Source: Dongia_B sp964406155
GTDB lineage: Bacteria > Pseudomonadota > Alphaproteobacteria > Dongiales > Dongiaceae
Assembly (NCBI GenBank): GCA_964406155.1
Contig: CAYOQR010000026.1
Span: forward strand, 1-64,000
Length of the DNA: 64,000 nt
Reading direction: 5' to 3'
In this document: in pieces, positions 44,148 to 53,557 of the stretch
Layout: the number at the start of each line of letters is the position of its first letter
Numbering within the stretch: position 1 is the first letter of the stretch
Position numbers and translations under genes: made by a program
The notes under the pieces: model-generated
Databases searched by the model: none
The model's input: the letters and a program-made list of their open reading frames with translations, nothing else
What the model was told of the DNA's origin: nothing

Positions 44148-46304
44148 ATGAAACAGGTCCTGCAAAGCCTTAAAAACGGCGAGGTCTGGTTGGAAGAGGT
44201 ACCGCAGCCTCTGGTCCGTCCCAACCATGTCCTGATCAGAACCACCCGCTCCATCGTCTCGGCCGGCACCGAGAAAATGTTGATCGACTTCGGCAAGGCC
44301 AATTTGCTGAACAAAGCCCGCCAGCAGCCCGATAAGGTACGGGAAGTCATCGACAAGGTTCGGACCGACGGGTTGCTGCCAACGATTGAGGCCGTTCAGG
44401 GAAAGCTGGATCAGGCGATCCCGCTCGGCTACTGCAATGTCGGGACCGTGATCGCCGTCGGCGAGGGTGCCACACGCTTTGCGGTCGGCGATCGGGTCGT
44501 CTCCAATGGACCTCATGCCGAGGTCGTCTGCGTGCCGCAGAATCTCTGCGCCGGGATTCCGGAGAATGTCTCCGATGAGACCGCCGCCTTTACCGTCCTC
44601 GGCGCCATCGCTTTGCAGGGCATCCGCCTGCTGAATACCACCATCGGTGAAACGGTCGCGGTTGTCGGCTTGGGCCTGATCGGGCTGTTGTCGGTTCAGA
44701 TCCTGCGGGCCAGCGGCTGCCGGGTGATCGGCATCGATTTTCCAGGTTCGCGCCTCGCTCTCGCCCGTCAGTTCGGCGCCGAGACCATCGAGCTCGGATC
44801 GGAGAATCTCGACCCCGTTGCCGCAGCCAAATCTTTGACCGCCGGCATCGGCGTCGATGCCGTGGTGATCGCCGCGGCGGCCAAGAGCAATGATCCGGTT
44901 CATCAGGCAGCCCAGATGTGCCGCAAACGCGGCCGAATCGTCCTGGTCGGTGTCGTCGGCCTGCAATTGCAGCGTGCCGATTTTTACGAAAAGGAGCTGA
45001 CTTTCCAAGTTTCCTGTTCCTATGGGCCAGGCCGATACGACGCGCAATACGAACAGCGAGGTCAGGATTACCCCTTGCCTTTCGTCCGCTGGACCGCGCA
45101 GCGGAATTTCGAGGCGGTTCTTTCGATCATGGCATCGGGGCAGGTCAATCTCGACCCGCTTCTGTCACACCGTTTCCAGATTGATGCCGCAATGGAAGCC
45201 TATGCCACACTCGAAGCAGGCGGCTCCCTGGGCATTCTACTCAAATATCGCGGCGATCCGGCGGCTGTTCCCGAAATCGGCACGGCCGAGAGCCGGCCGC
45301 ATGTCGTCTATCTGCCCCAGAAAGCCGAGGCGAAAACCGAGCGCGCGCTCTCGATCGGCTTCGTCGGTGCCGGCGGCTATGCCAATAAGGTACTCCTGCC
45401 GGCTTTTGCCAAGACCGGCGTCCAATGCCTCGCCGTCGCCTCTCAAGGCGGCGTTTCCGCCGCCAGGGCCGCCAAGAAATTCGGCTTCTCCATGGCGACG
45501 ACGGATGTCGAGGAGATCTTCGAGAACCCCAAGATCGACGCCGTCGTCATCGCGACGCGACATGACAGTCACGCCACTTTGGTCGAGCGAGCTCTGTCCC
45601 TCGGAAAATACGTCTTCGTCGAGAAGCCCCTGGTGACCACCACCGCCCAGCTCTCCCGTATCGATGAGTTGCTTGAAAGCGCGCCACATCTCCGGAATCA
45701 CTTGATGGTCGGCTTCAACCGGCGCTTCTCGCCCCTAATCACCCGGTGCAAGGAAAGGCTGGCGGCGGTCACCGATCCCAAGATCGTTCTCATGACTATC
45801 AATGCCGGCGCGATCCCGATGGAGCACTGGTCACAGGATGAGCAAAGCGGTGGTGGCCGCCTTATCGGGGAGGCATGCCATTTCATCGATCTGGCGACAC
45901 ATCTGATCGGTGCGCCGGTGACTGGCTTCGACGTCTCCACCATGGGCAACCTCGCCAAGAGCGAGCGTAACGACGACAAGGTCAGCTTCACCTTGCGGTA
46001 CGGCGACGGCTCGCTTTGCACCATTCTCTATGCCGCCAACGGACACAAATCCTTCCCGAAGGAACGGATTGAGATCTTCGCCGGCAACCGCGTCCTCCAG
46101 ATTGACAACTTCAAAAGCCTGCGCGGCTATGGTTGGCCAAAGCGGACCAATATGTCGCTCTGGCGCCAGGACAAGGGCAATGCCGGCTGTGTCGCGGCTT
46201 TCGTGGAGGCAGCCCGACAACGAAGCGCTTGTCCAATTCCCACGGCGGAATTGATCGAGGTCAGCAAGGTGACATTGGATGTCGCAGCTCGCGCCCGCGC
46301 CTGA
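44148..46304 (+). CDS. Two-domain oxidoreductase: zinc-type alcohol dehydrogenase fused to Gfo/Idh/MocA
   Basis: This 718-residue protein joins two NAD(P)-binding parts. Residues 1 to about 370 are an alcohol-dehydrogenase-like domain (VAVVGLGLIGLLSVQILRAS). Residues about 400-718 are a Gfo/Idh/MocA oxidoreductase (SIGFVGAGGYANKVLLPAFA, then VEKPLVTT and the downstream GRLIGEACHFIDLATHL). The fusion is widespread in polysaccharide loci next to heparinase-like genes. Its reaction is not settled; a ketosugar or sugar-acid step is likely. The last 26 bases overlap the next gene. Confidence 0.87.
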   Translation: MKQVLQSLKNGEVWLEEVPQPLVRPNHVLIRTTRSIVSAGTEKMLIDFGKANLLNKARQQPDKVREVIDKVRTDGLLPTIEAVQGKLDQAIPLGYCNVGTVIAVGEGATRFAVGDRVVSNGPHAEVVCVPQNLCAGIPENVSDETAAFTVLGAIALQGIRLLNTTIGETVAVVGLGLIGLLSVQILRASGCRVIGIDFPGSRLALARQFGAETIELGSENLDPVAAAKSLTAGIGVDAVVIAAAAKSNDPVHQAAQMCRKRGRIVLVGVVGLQLQRADFYEKELTFQVSCSYGPGRYDAQYEQRGQDYPLPFVRWTAQRNFEAVLSIMASGQVNLDPLLSHRFQIDAAMEAYATLEAGGSLGILLKYRGDPAAVPEIGTAESRPHVVYLPQKAEAKTERALSIGFVGAGGYANKVLLPAFAKTGVQCLAVASQGGVSAARAAKKFGFSMATTDVEEIFENPKIDAVVIATRHDSHATLVERALSLGKYVFVEKPLVTTTAQLSRIDELLESAPHLRNHLMVGFNRRFSPLITRCKERLAAVTDPKIVLMTINAGAIPMEHWSQDEQSGGGRLIGEACHFIDLATHLIGAPVTGFDVSTMGNLAKSERNDDKVSFTLRYGDGSLCTILYAANGHKSFPKERIEIFAGNRVLQIDNFKSLRGYGWPKRTNMSLWRQDKGNAGCVAAFVEAARQRSACPIPTAELIEVSKVTLDVAARARA

Positions 46305-47508
46305 TCCGGTTGTGATCGGTGGCAATATCAGTCTCGCGCCTGAGCCCGTACCACTGGGATCGGAGGTATCTTCGCCGGTCGAAATCGGGCCGGTCGCGCC
46401 TGGCTTGCGTGTCCTGCACTGCATTCATTCGCTCTATGGCGGTGGTGCTGAACGCCAGTTGAAGCTGATCGCCGCCGATTCCCATCGCGTTGGAATTCAG
46501 TCTGCCATCTTTTGCGTCAATCCGGATGTGACCGAGCAATTTCAGATTCCGATCTTTCAAGCCCGAACCAGCTCCAAATTTGATCTTTCTATCTATGGTG
46601 CCTTGCGGCAAGCGATCCGAGCGTTCCAGCCGGATATCATCCATGCCTGGCTGCCGGCATCGATCACAATTCCTGCGATGATCGCCGCCCGGCATAGCGG
46701 CATCCCCTGCGTCTACTCGTATCGCAATGCGATGCGGTTTCATCGCCCCCTCTCCTATCTGGAATATCTGGTGGCTGCCGCCTGTTGTCAGCGGATCGTT
46801 TCCAATAACCCCATCGCCCAGTCGATTGCAGCCTATCGAGCGCTGTATCGGATCAAAGACGGCCGGACGATTCCCAATGCAGTGCAGGTACCTGCCGACT
46901 TCCGCAAATCGGTCCCCGTCCCACCTACCGGAGAGGCGGCCCAGCTTCTCTTTGTCGGACGCCTGACCCGGCAGAAGAACATCGACTGCCTTCTTCGAGC
47001 TCTTGCGCTGCTGCCGCCGGATCTGAACTGGCATCAGACGATCTGTGGCACGGGTGAGGAAGAAGAGTCCCTACAGCAACTGGTTGGGCAACTCGGCCTC
47101 ACGCGCAAGGTGACATTCTCCGGCTATCGGCATGACATTTATGCTTTGATGCAGATGTCCGATCTGCTGATCCTGCCATCCTGGTGGGAGGGAATGCCGA
47201 ATGTGCTGTTGGAAAGCCTGGCGATCGGCTTGCCCTGTATCGCCTCTGACATCCCAGCCAATCGTGCCTTGTTGGCCGATGATTGCTGTACCTTCTTCGA
47301 TCCAGCTTCCGCGCCCGATCTCGCCGGGGCGATCACCAGCTTGCTGGGGAATCGGGAGCGGCTCGATCATCAGGTCGCCATGGGTCTGCATCTCGCCCAG
47401 AATCATAGTGTCGATAACCTGCTGGACAAGTATGCCGATTTCTATCGCTCCCTCGCCTCCGTGCCGCCGGATACCTGTATCCCGGCAGCCGGCCGGTCCG
47501 TTTCGTGA
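46279..47508 (+). CDS. Glycosyltransferase family 4
   Basis: This 409-residue GT-B enzyme has LRVLHCIHSLYGGGAERQLK near residue 43, and the C-terminal domain LLFVGRLTRQKNIDCLLRAL, LPSWWEGMPNVLLESLAIGL with the conserved E-x7-E. The first 40 residues are an extra Pro/Val-rich leader, partly because the gene overlaps the upstream oxidoreductase by 26 bases. It probably adds one sugar of the repeat unit. Confidence 0.9.
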   Translation: MSQLAPAPDPVVIGGNISLAPEPVPLGSEVSSPVEIGPVAPGLRVLHCIHSLYGGGAERQLKLIAADSHRVGIQSAIFCVNPDVTEQFQIPIFQARTSSKFDLSIYGALRQAIRAFQPDIIHAWLPASITIPAMIAARHSGIPCVYSYRNAMRFHRPLSYLEYLVAAACCQRIVSNNPIAQSIAAYRALYRIKDGRTIPNAVQVPADFRKSVPVPPTGEAAQLLFVGRLTRQKNIDCLLRALALLPPDLNWHQTICGTGEEEESLQQLVGQLGLTRKVTFSGYRHDIYALMQMSDLLILPSWWEGMPNVLLESLAIGLPCIASDIPANRALLADDCCTFFDPASAPDLAGAITSLLGNRERLDHQVAMGLHLAQNHSVDNLLDKYADFYRSLASVPPDTCIPAAGRSVS

Positions 47509-47529
47509 CCGAGATAAGGGAGACAAGGA

Positions 47530-49050
47530 ATGGCATTTGACCACACCCGGCCGATCCTCATTTCCATGCCGCAACATGCTGCGGCGAGATTAATGCTCGC
47601 TGGCGTGAGCTTCCTGCTGGTTGCCCTGTCTCTGCTGTCGATCGTCGGTCCGCAGCATGTCGAGCCTGATTGGTCCGTGCAGGTCTGCCTCAATCTCTCT
47701 TTGTTCATCATTGCCTACAGCGTGTTCCTGGTCGCTACCTATCGTACGCTCTATTGCTTCGGCCTCGCTTATGTAACGTCGATCGTCCTTTTCCATCTCG
47801 GCTCCATTGTCGCTATCGCTCTTGGCATCATTCAGGCAGATAGCATCGCGCTGAGCCTGCTCGACGAAAGCAGCATCCGGCTGGCGAGCTGGTACACGAT
47901 CTATGGCCTGGGGGCCTTCGGCATCGGATACGCCCTCGGCTTCCGACGAGAGAAAATCGCCGTTCCGAAACAGGTGCTGCGGTCGACGCTGGACCACGAA
48001 TTCTTCTATGGCATCGGCCTGTTCCTCGCATCCAGTGTCTTCCTGGCTCTGGCAGTGCAGTCGCTCGGCAATCTGCTGGCCTATAGCCGCATGGATTTCT
48101 TCCAGTCGAAAGACGATATCCGCGGCTTCGGCGCCCTGCTGATGATCTTTCCCTCTACCCTCATCGCCCTGGTGATCGGCGCCAATCGACCACTGCAGCG
48201 GATCATCGCCTATAGCATCGGTTTTTGCGGCTTTGCACTTCTGCTTCTCTCCGGCTATCGCACCAGCGCTCTGTATCCACTAATGATCGGGGCCATCCTC
48301 TGGATCAAGACCGGCCGCCGAATTCCAGCCATGGTCGCGCTGGCCTTGGTGGTCAGTGTCATCATCGCCATTCCCATCGTTGGTATTCTGCGTCAAGCAG
48401 GCCCTTATAACGCACTTAATAAGCAGCAATTAACCGACGCCGCGAATCAGAGCGATTGGCGCAACAGCTTTATCTCAATGGGTCAGACCAATGGCATCCT
48501 GGCGGAAATGTTGGCTCTTGTGCCGGCGCGCGACCCCTATCGCTATGGCATGACCTATGTAGATGCGCTCATTGATGCCGTCCCTAATATCACCATGGAG
48601 CATTCGGAAAGCCCGCGCGAACTTCTGTCGCGGCTGAACACGCAGCCCGGCGACGATCCCGCCCGGCAATTGCCCTTGAATGACTGGCTCACCTACCGCA
48701 TCGCCCCCGATCAATTCTTTAGCGGAGCCGGAACCGGATCTTCGGCGATCGGTGAAGCTTATGTGAATTTCGGCATCGTTGGCGTTTTCTTCGTCTTTGT
48801 CTTGTTCGGCTTTGGTCTGGCCCGGCTGGACGGACTCAATCTGCGGCATCGCCCCTGGTTGCTCCTTCTGATTTCAATCGGACTCTTCCATTTCTGCCGG
48901 ACAGCGCGGGACGACATGGCGAACTTCACCAAGCCCTTCGCCTTCGGCCTGATCGTTGTCCTGCTTTGGAGTCTGGTACTTCGCGCCCTGCGACGTACCG
49001 GCTGGTTCAGAGCCTGGCTTCCGCAGAAGCGATCGGCTTTTCACCTCTAA
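47530..49050 (+). CDS. Polysaccharide polymerase (Wzy-like) membrane protein
   Basis: This 506-residue protein has about 11-12 membrane helices and a large periplasmic loop (about residues 295-400, with the WRNSFISMGQTNGILAE region), the usual layout of Wzy polymerases. Sequence conservation in this group is low, so the call rests on topology and place: it lies in a locus with Wzz and Wzx and no other polymerase candidate. AAGGGAGACAAGGA precedes the ATG. Confidence 0.8.
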   Translation: MAFDHTRPILISMPQHAAARLMLAGVSFLLVALSLLSIVGPQHVEPDWSVQVCLNLSLFIIAYSVFLVATYRTLYCFGLAYVTSIVLFHLGSIVAIALGIIQADSIALSLLDESSIRLASWYTIYGLGAFGIGYALGFRREKIAVPKQVLRSTLDHEFFYGIGLFLASSVFLALAVQSLGNLLAYSRMDFFQSKDDIRGFGALLMIFPSTLIALVIGANRPLQRIIAYSIGFCGFALLLLSGYRTSALYPLMIGAILWIKTGRRIPAMVALALVVSVIIAIPIVGILRQAGPYNALNKQQLTDAANQSDWRNSFISMGQTNGILAEMLALVPARDPYRYGMTYVDALIDAVPNITMEHSESPRELLSRLNTQPGDDPARQLPLNDWLTYRIAPDQFFSGAGTGSSAIGEAYVNFGIVGVFFVFVLFGFGLARLDGLNLRHRPWLLLLISIGLFHFCRTARDDMANFTKPFAFGLIVVLLWSLVLRALRRTGWFRAWLPQKRSAFHL

Positions 49051-49072
49051 CTTTCGGAACGGATCAAGGACC

Positions 49073-51052
49073 ATGTGCGGCTTTGCCGGTATCCTGCAAT
49101 CACCTCGTGTCGACCGCCCTTCCGGTGAAATCTGGGTGGATCGCCTTCGCCGCATGAGCGATGCCATCCGCCATCGCGGCCCCGATGACGGCCAGAATTG
49201 GCATGATGCTGAAGCCGGCATCGGGCTTTCCTTCCGGCGCCTCGCCATTCTCGACCTGTCGCCGGGCGGCCGTCAGCCGATGACCTCCCGGAGCGGACGC
49301 TATGTGATCGTCTTCAATGGCGAGATCTATAATTACGCGGATATTCGCGCTCGCCTCGGCCATCCTGCCGATTACTGGCGGGGCCATTCCGATACCGAGG
49401 TCCTGCTGGCGGCGATTGATGCCTGGGGACTGAAGGCGGCGCTCGACGCGTCCATTGGCATGTTCGCCTTTGCCCTCTGGGACAGGACTGAACGAAGCCT
49501 GTGCTTGGCCCGTGATCGCCTCGGTGTGAAGCCACTCTACTACGGCTGGCGCGGCGACACCTTCCTGTTTGGGTCGGAACTGACGTCGCTCCGGGCGTTC
49601 CCAGGTTTCCAGGCTGATATCGACACGGTTGCCGTGGCGGACTACCTGCGTGGCGGGTTCATTCCTGCCCCGCGCACCATTTTCGCAGACATCTGGAAGT
49701 TGCCACCGGGACAGTTCGCGACCCTCACCGCCAAGGATACCGCTGATCGCCGGAACCCGGTGTTGACGTCTTATTGGTCTGCCGCAGCCGCCGCATATTC
49801 CGGCAAAGCTTCCCCATTCCGGGGAACACTGGACGACGCCATCGCGGAGCTCGATTCCCTTCTGCATGATGCGATCCGGCTCCGCATGGTTGCCGACGTG
49901 CCGATCGGCGCTTTCCTCTCCGGCGGAATCGATTCGTCGACTGTCGTCGCCATCATGCAGAAACTGAGTGCGGCGCCGATCCGGACCTTTGCCATCGGCT
50001 TCGACGAGGAACGGTATAACGAGGCCGAGCATGCCCGTGTCGTCGCCCGGCATCTCGGGACACAACATACGGAGCTCATTCTGCGCCCGCAGGAAGCTCT
50101 GTCGGTCGTTCCGTCACTGCCGGCCATCTTCGACGAACCTTTCGCCGATTCCTCACAGATTCCAACACTGCTTGTCAGCCAGCTCGCACGCCGGGATGTG
50201 ACCGTCTCTCTTTCCGGCGATGGCGGCGATGAGATCTTTGGCGGCTATGAGAGATATCGGCGCTCCAAATCGACCTGGTCGCGCCTATCCATGCTGCATC
50301 CCGATCTGCGCAGCAGACTATGCGCCGGGGCCGCCAGCGCAGCCTTGCAGGCAGCGAGACTGATTCCGGCTTCCTCCGGCACTATTCCCTTCTCCTTCCT
50401 GAAGCTGGCTTCCCGCCTCGCGCCGCTCCGGGAGCGCAGCAGCCTCGACTTTTATCGCAGCTATATCGATCAATGGCGTGGGCTGGGCAGTACCACCCGG
50501 CGCGGCGCGGCCTGGGCCATTGCGTCGGATTCCGCTGCACTCGGTGAGGATGCCGAGAGCCTGATGATGCTCGACGACATGACCCACTACCTGCCGGACG
50601 ACGTCCTGACGAAACTGGATCGGGCCAGCATGTCTGTCAGTCTCGAGGCACGGGAGCCACTGCTCGATCATCGTCTGATCGAATTCGGCTGGCGCCTCCC
50701 GCTTTCCATGAAGACGGGGGCGACCGAAGGCAAGATCGTCTTGCGTCGCTTGCTGGAAAGATATGTGCCACGGAGCATCACCGAACGCCCGAAGGCCGGC
50801 TTTGCCGTTCCTATCGCCGAATGGCTGCGTCACGACATGCGCGACTGGGCGGAAGATCTGCTCTCGGAGCAGCAGTTACGATCCCATGACCTGCTCGACG
50901 TCAAGGTGGTCAGGCGGCTCTGGCAAGAGCACAAGGCTGGAACGGCGAACTGGTATCAGCAGCTCTGGCAGGTTCTGATGTTGCAAGCCTGGGTCAACGG
51001 ACTGCCTGCTCAGACAAAGCAAGATCCGGTTCTCGACCGTCTGTCTGCTTGA
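49073..51052 (+). CDS. asnB: Asparagine synthetase-like glutamine amidotransferase
   Basis: This 659-residue protein has the complete class II glutaminase domain, with Cys2 (MCGFAGIL), RGPDDGQNW and FNGEIYNY. The synthetase domain has the ATP pyrophosphatase loop SGGIDSS at about 283. AAGGA precedes the ATG. True asparagine synthetase is possible. In polysaccharide loci, however, such homologues turn a sugar uronic acid into its amide, as WbpS does in Pseudomonas O-antigens, and an amidotransferase is standard in exosortase-A loci. The WecB/WecC pair supplies a uronate here. The last 59 bases overlap the convergent Wzx-like gene. Confidence 0.88.
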   Translation: MCGFAGILQSPRVDRPSGEIWVDRLRRMSDAIRHRGPDDGQNWHDAEAGIGLSFRRLAILDLSPGGRQPMTSRSGRYVIVFNGEIYNYADIRARLGHPADYWRGHSDTEVLLAAIDAWGLKAALDASIGMFAFALWDRTERSLCLARDRLGVKPLYYGWRGDTFLFGSELTSLRAFPGFQADIDTVAVADYLRGGFIPAPRTIFADIWKLPPGQFATLTAKDTADRRNPVLTSYWSAAAAAYSGKASPFRGTLDDAIAELDSLLHDAIRLRMVADVPIGAFLSGGIDSSTVVAIMQKLSAAPIRTFAIGFDEERYNEAEHARVVARHLGTQHTELILRPQEALSVVPSLPAIFDEPFADSSQIPTLLVSQLARRDVTVSLSGDGGDEIFGGYERYRRSKSTWSRLSMLHPDLRSRLCAGAASAALQAARLIPASSGTIPFSFLKLASRLAPLRERSSLDFYRSYIDQWRGLGSTTRRGAAWAIASDSAALGEDAESLMMLDDMTHYLPDDVLTKLDRASMSVSLEAREPLLDHRLIEFGWRLPLSMKTGATEGKIVLRRLLERYVPRSITERPKAGFAVPIAEWLRHDMRDWAEDLLSEQQLRSHDLLDVKVVRRLWQEHKAGTANWYQQLWQVLMLQAWVNGLPAQTKQDPVLDRLSA

Positions 51053-52340
51053 CCTCACTCGGTAAGGCACTCGCCGTGTCAGCATCCGCCTTCAACTTTC
51101 GGCACATCCGTATCACCGTGACGGCAAAGGCGATCATTTGGACTGCAGCGGCAATCAACAGAGCCTCCGCTGCGCCATAAGCACCGCCATAGGGCCCATC
51201 CAGCGGAACAAGGATAGCCGAGGCAATCGCCGCCACGGCCAGGAACAGAACGGCATTGAGCGTCTGGGGCCAATAGCTTTGCGCGGCAGTCACCGCCGTT
51301 CCGAACAGTGCCGAGGAATTCAACATCGATCCGACGATCATCATCAACACCAGGAGGGGCGCATAGGCCTCATAAGCCGGCGTATAGAGCAGGCGCAGAA
51401 TGAGCGGTCCCGCAAACCACGTCACCAGAATCGCCAGCAGCCCGATCCCCCAGATGAAAGCCAGGCCAGTAGTCATCAGTTTGATGAACTTTCTTGTATC
51501 CGTCAGATGATAAACGGCAAATCGCGGCAGAATGGTGTTATTGATCGCAGTGGTTACGAGATTAAGCGCGACGATCAGATAGGCGATGCTGGAGAAGTAG
51601 CCCAGTTCCGCATCACCATGCCAGTGTGACAGTGCATATCGCGGCACATTGACCGCCAGCGTATTCGCCATGAGGACCAGCGCCATCGGAATCGCCAGAA
51701 GAAAGACTTGCTGGAAGATCGCTGGTGAAAAACGCGGATGCCACCCTTCGGGCGGCGCGGCCGGATCTTGACGCATCAGTCCCCTCGCCCGCCGCAAATC
51801 ATAGAACAGCAACAGAAGCAGCCACCCCAGAAAGATCAGGAAGACGCCGACCAGCAATGATTTAAAGATGAGCTGTCCCATGGCAATGCCGACGATCGCC
51901 AGGATACCTTTGATCATCATGGATTGGGAGATCAACCGCATCCGCTCGTGCTTCTGGAGGAAGCCATAGATGATGTCGGAAACCGATTCGGCTGCCTTGA
52001 ACAGGCCGACAGCGAAAATAACCGCCATGCCGAGCATGTCATTTCTGGTGAAGAATGCCGTGGCGGCAATGACAATCAGCGCCAAGCTCGTGCTGACCAG
52101 ACGAAAGCCGAAATAGATCGGAAATGAGAATCGATCCCGCGCGTCGGCCGCCTGAATGGTGCGTAGCTGACAATTCGTCAATGACAGGACCGGACTGGTG
52201 ACCGCCAAGGCTAGCGAGAACAAGCCAACCTGGGCAGGAGAGGACAGCTTCGCAAGAACCATCAGGATGGCCCATTGACATGCCGAGTAGAAAACATTGC
52301 CGGCAAGGGTCCATCCAACGTTGCGCTTGAGACTAGCCAT
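50994..52340 (-). CDS. Polysaccharide flippase (Wzx-like, MATE/MVF superfamily)
   Basis: This 448-residue membrane protein has about 12-14 helices, starting LAGNVFYSACQWAILMVLAK, a typical first helix of Wzx. It should flip the lipid-linked repeat unit to the periplasm. It is transcribed against the main operon. Its last 20 codons overlap the end of the asnB-like gene on the other strand, and the hydrophilic C-terminal tail (ASALPSEVKQTDGREPD) is made from the overlap region. The start at 52340 has no strong ribosome site. Confidence 0.88.
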   Translation of the reverse strand: MASLKRNVGWTLAGNVFYSACQWAILMVLAKLSSPAQVGLFSLALAVTSPVLSLTNCQLRTIQAADARDRFSFPIYFGFRLVSTSLALIVIAATAFFTRNDMLGMAVIFAVGLFKAAESVSDIIYGFLQKHERMRLISQSMMIKGILAIVGIAMGQLIFKSLLVGVFLIFLGWLLLLLFYDLRRARGLMRQDPAAPPEGWHPRFSPAIFQQVFLLAIPMALVLMANTLAVNVPRYALSHWHGDAELGYFSSIAYLIVALNLVTTAINNTILPRFAVYHLTDTRKFIKLMTTGLAFIWGIGLLAILVTWFAGPLILRLLYTPAYEAYAPLLVLMMIVGSMLNSSALFGTAVTAAQSYWPQTLNAVLFLAVAAIASAILVPLDGPYGGAYGAAEALLIAAAVQMIAFAVTVIRMCRKLKADADTASALPSEVKQTDGREPDLALSEQAVR

Positions 52341-52408
52341 TAAATATCCATTTGCGAGTATCCGTATCCGGCTGCGTCAGGTAAGCGCAGAGCGGTACGA
52401 GATGAAAG

Positions 52409-53149
52409 TCATGCCAGTGGCGTTTTCTTGACCAGACTAGCGATCAGCAAAACGCGCAGGAAAGAGAATAATTCCGTCGAGTTCACGAAACGCTCATAAA
52501 GCCAGCCAAGGACATAAGCGGGTGCAAACAGCCGCAGATATTCCGGTCGCCCCTCCAGCAAGTGAATGGCCCCCACCTCAAAATTTGTTTCCCTGGCGAG
52601 CATATTGATCTGGGCGGGGCTATTGAGGAGATAGCATGTCGGAAACGTGTCCATGCTTTGCCGACCGCGCAGGCGGTTGAAGAATTGATGAAATTCAAGG
52701 GGCGTCATACGCGCCAGAAGCGTCACATAATGTGTGCGGTTCGGTGTCTTGAAGAGAAATTTACCCTGGGGTTTAAGGACCCGATTGATCTCCCGCAGGA
52801 CCTCTGCCGGCCGATCCAGATGTTCGGCCACATTATCCGCATAGACCAGATCGAAGTAGTCGTCCGGATAGGGAATACGGCTACCGATGGCAACTTTTGC
52901 CTCGTCGAGATGTGGATTCTCCAAAACCCGTTCGTCCGGGTCGATACCGCAGACCTGGGCAACCAGCCCTCGGAAGCGCATCTGCTCCACGATGCCGGCT
53001 CCCGCACCGAGATCGAGAATGCGATCTGCTGGTGTGAGTTCTCGTAAAATCCGATCCCGGAAGACGATATCATCCCAGTTGTCATTGACACCGGGATAGA
53101 GATGACAGTCCAGCCATTGAATGAGTCGACGGTATTTCTTGAGCGACAT
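52409..53149 (-). CDS. Class I SAM-dependent methyltransferase
   Basis: This 246-residue methyltransferase has motif I ILDLGAGAGIVEQM, the acidic residue of motif II in GIDPDE, and FDLVYADNVAEHLDRPAEVL in the Methyltransf_11 core. A C-terminal hydrophobic stretch may touch the membrane. I chose the ATG at 53149 (MSLKKYRRL, AGG close by) over one at 53188. It probably modifies a sugar of the polymer; it lies downstream of the flippase on the same strand. Confidence 0.87.
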   Translation of the reverse strand: MSLKKYRRLIQWLDCHLYPGVNDNWDDIVFRDRILRELTPADRILDLGAGAGIVEQMRFRGLVAQVCGIDPDERVLENPHLDEAKVAIGSRIPYPDDYFDLVYADNVAEHLDRPAEVLREINRVLKPQGKFLFKTPNRTHYVTLLARMTPLEFHQFFNRLRGRQSMDTFPTCYLLNSPAQINMLARETNFEVGAIHLLEGRPEYLRLFAPAYVLGWLYERFVNSTELFSFLRVLLIASLVKKTPLA

Positions 53150-53557
53150 AACCTGCCCGATGCTACAGACGCGATAGATCGCCCCCAACTATCCGCTTAT
53201 CTAGAATTTTACCGATCGCGGATCAGCCAGCAAGTATCATCTCTCTAAAATGCGTGATGACTCTGTGACCATCTGTGACCAAACAGAGCAACCACATGGA
53301 GATGTAAGTTCTGAAAATTTCTCTGCATCGAGATGCCTTTCCTGCATGTTATGGTCATCGAAATGATGATCTTGGAATGCATGATCTTCACGAAAACGCG
53401 AGGCGCCTCGATCGTAATTCCAACACGCCGCCTCTTTGCATTATGAATGCAAGTCGCATCGTATCGCGCTCTAAGATGGAAGTAAGAGATAAGGATCGAG
53501 AGCAAGCGCGATAGCCGATGCCTCGGCCGGATATCACTACCTGCAGGAAGGTTCGCC
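53150..53557. other. Intergenic region between the methyltransferase and the hydrolase
   Basis: About 400 bases of lower GC content separate two divergent genes. Open frames here have no ribosome site or protein-like composition. A direct repeat of TCTGTGACCA occurs twice in the short stretch 53260-53282 (GACTCTGTGACCATCTGTGA). Promoters for both genes should lie here. Confidence 0.5.
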
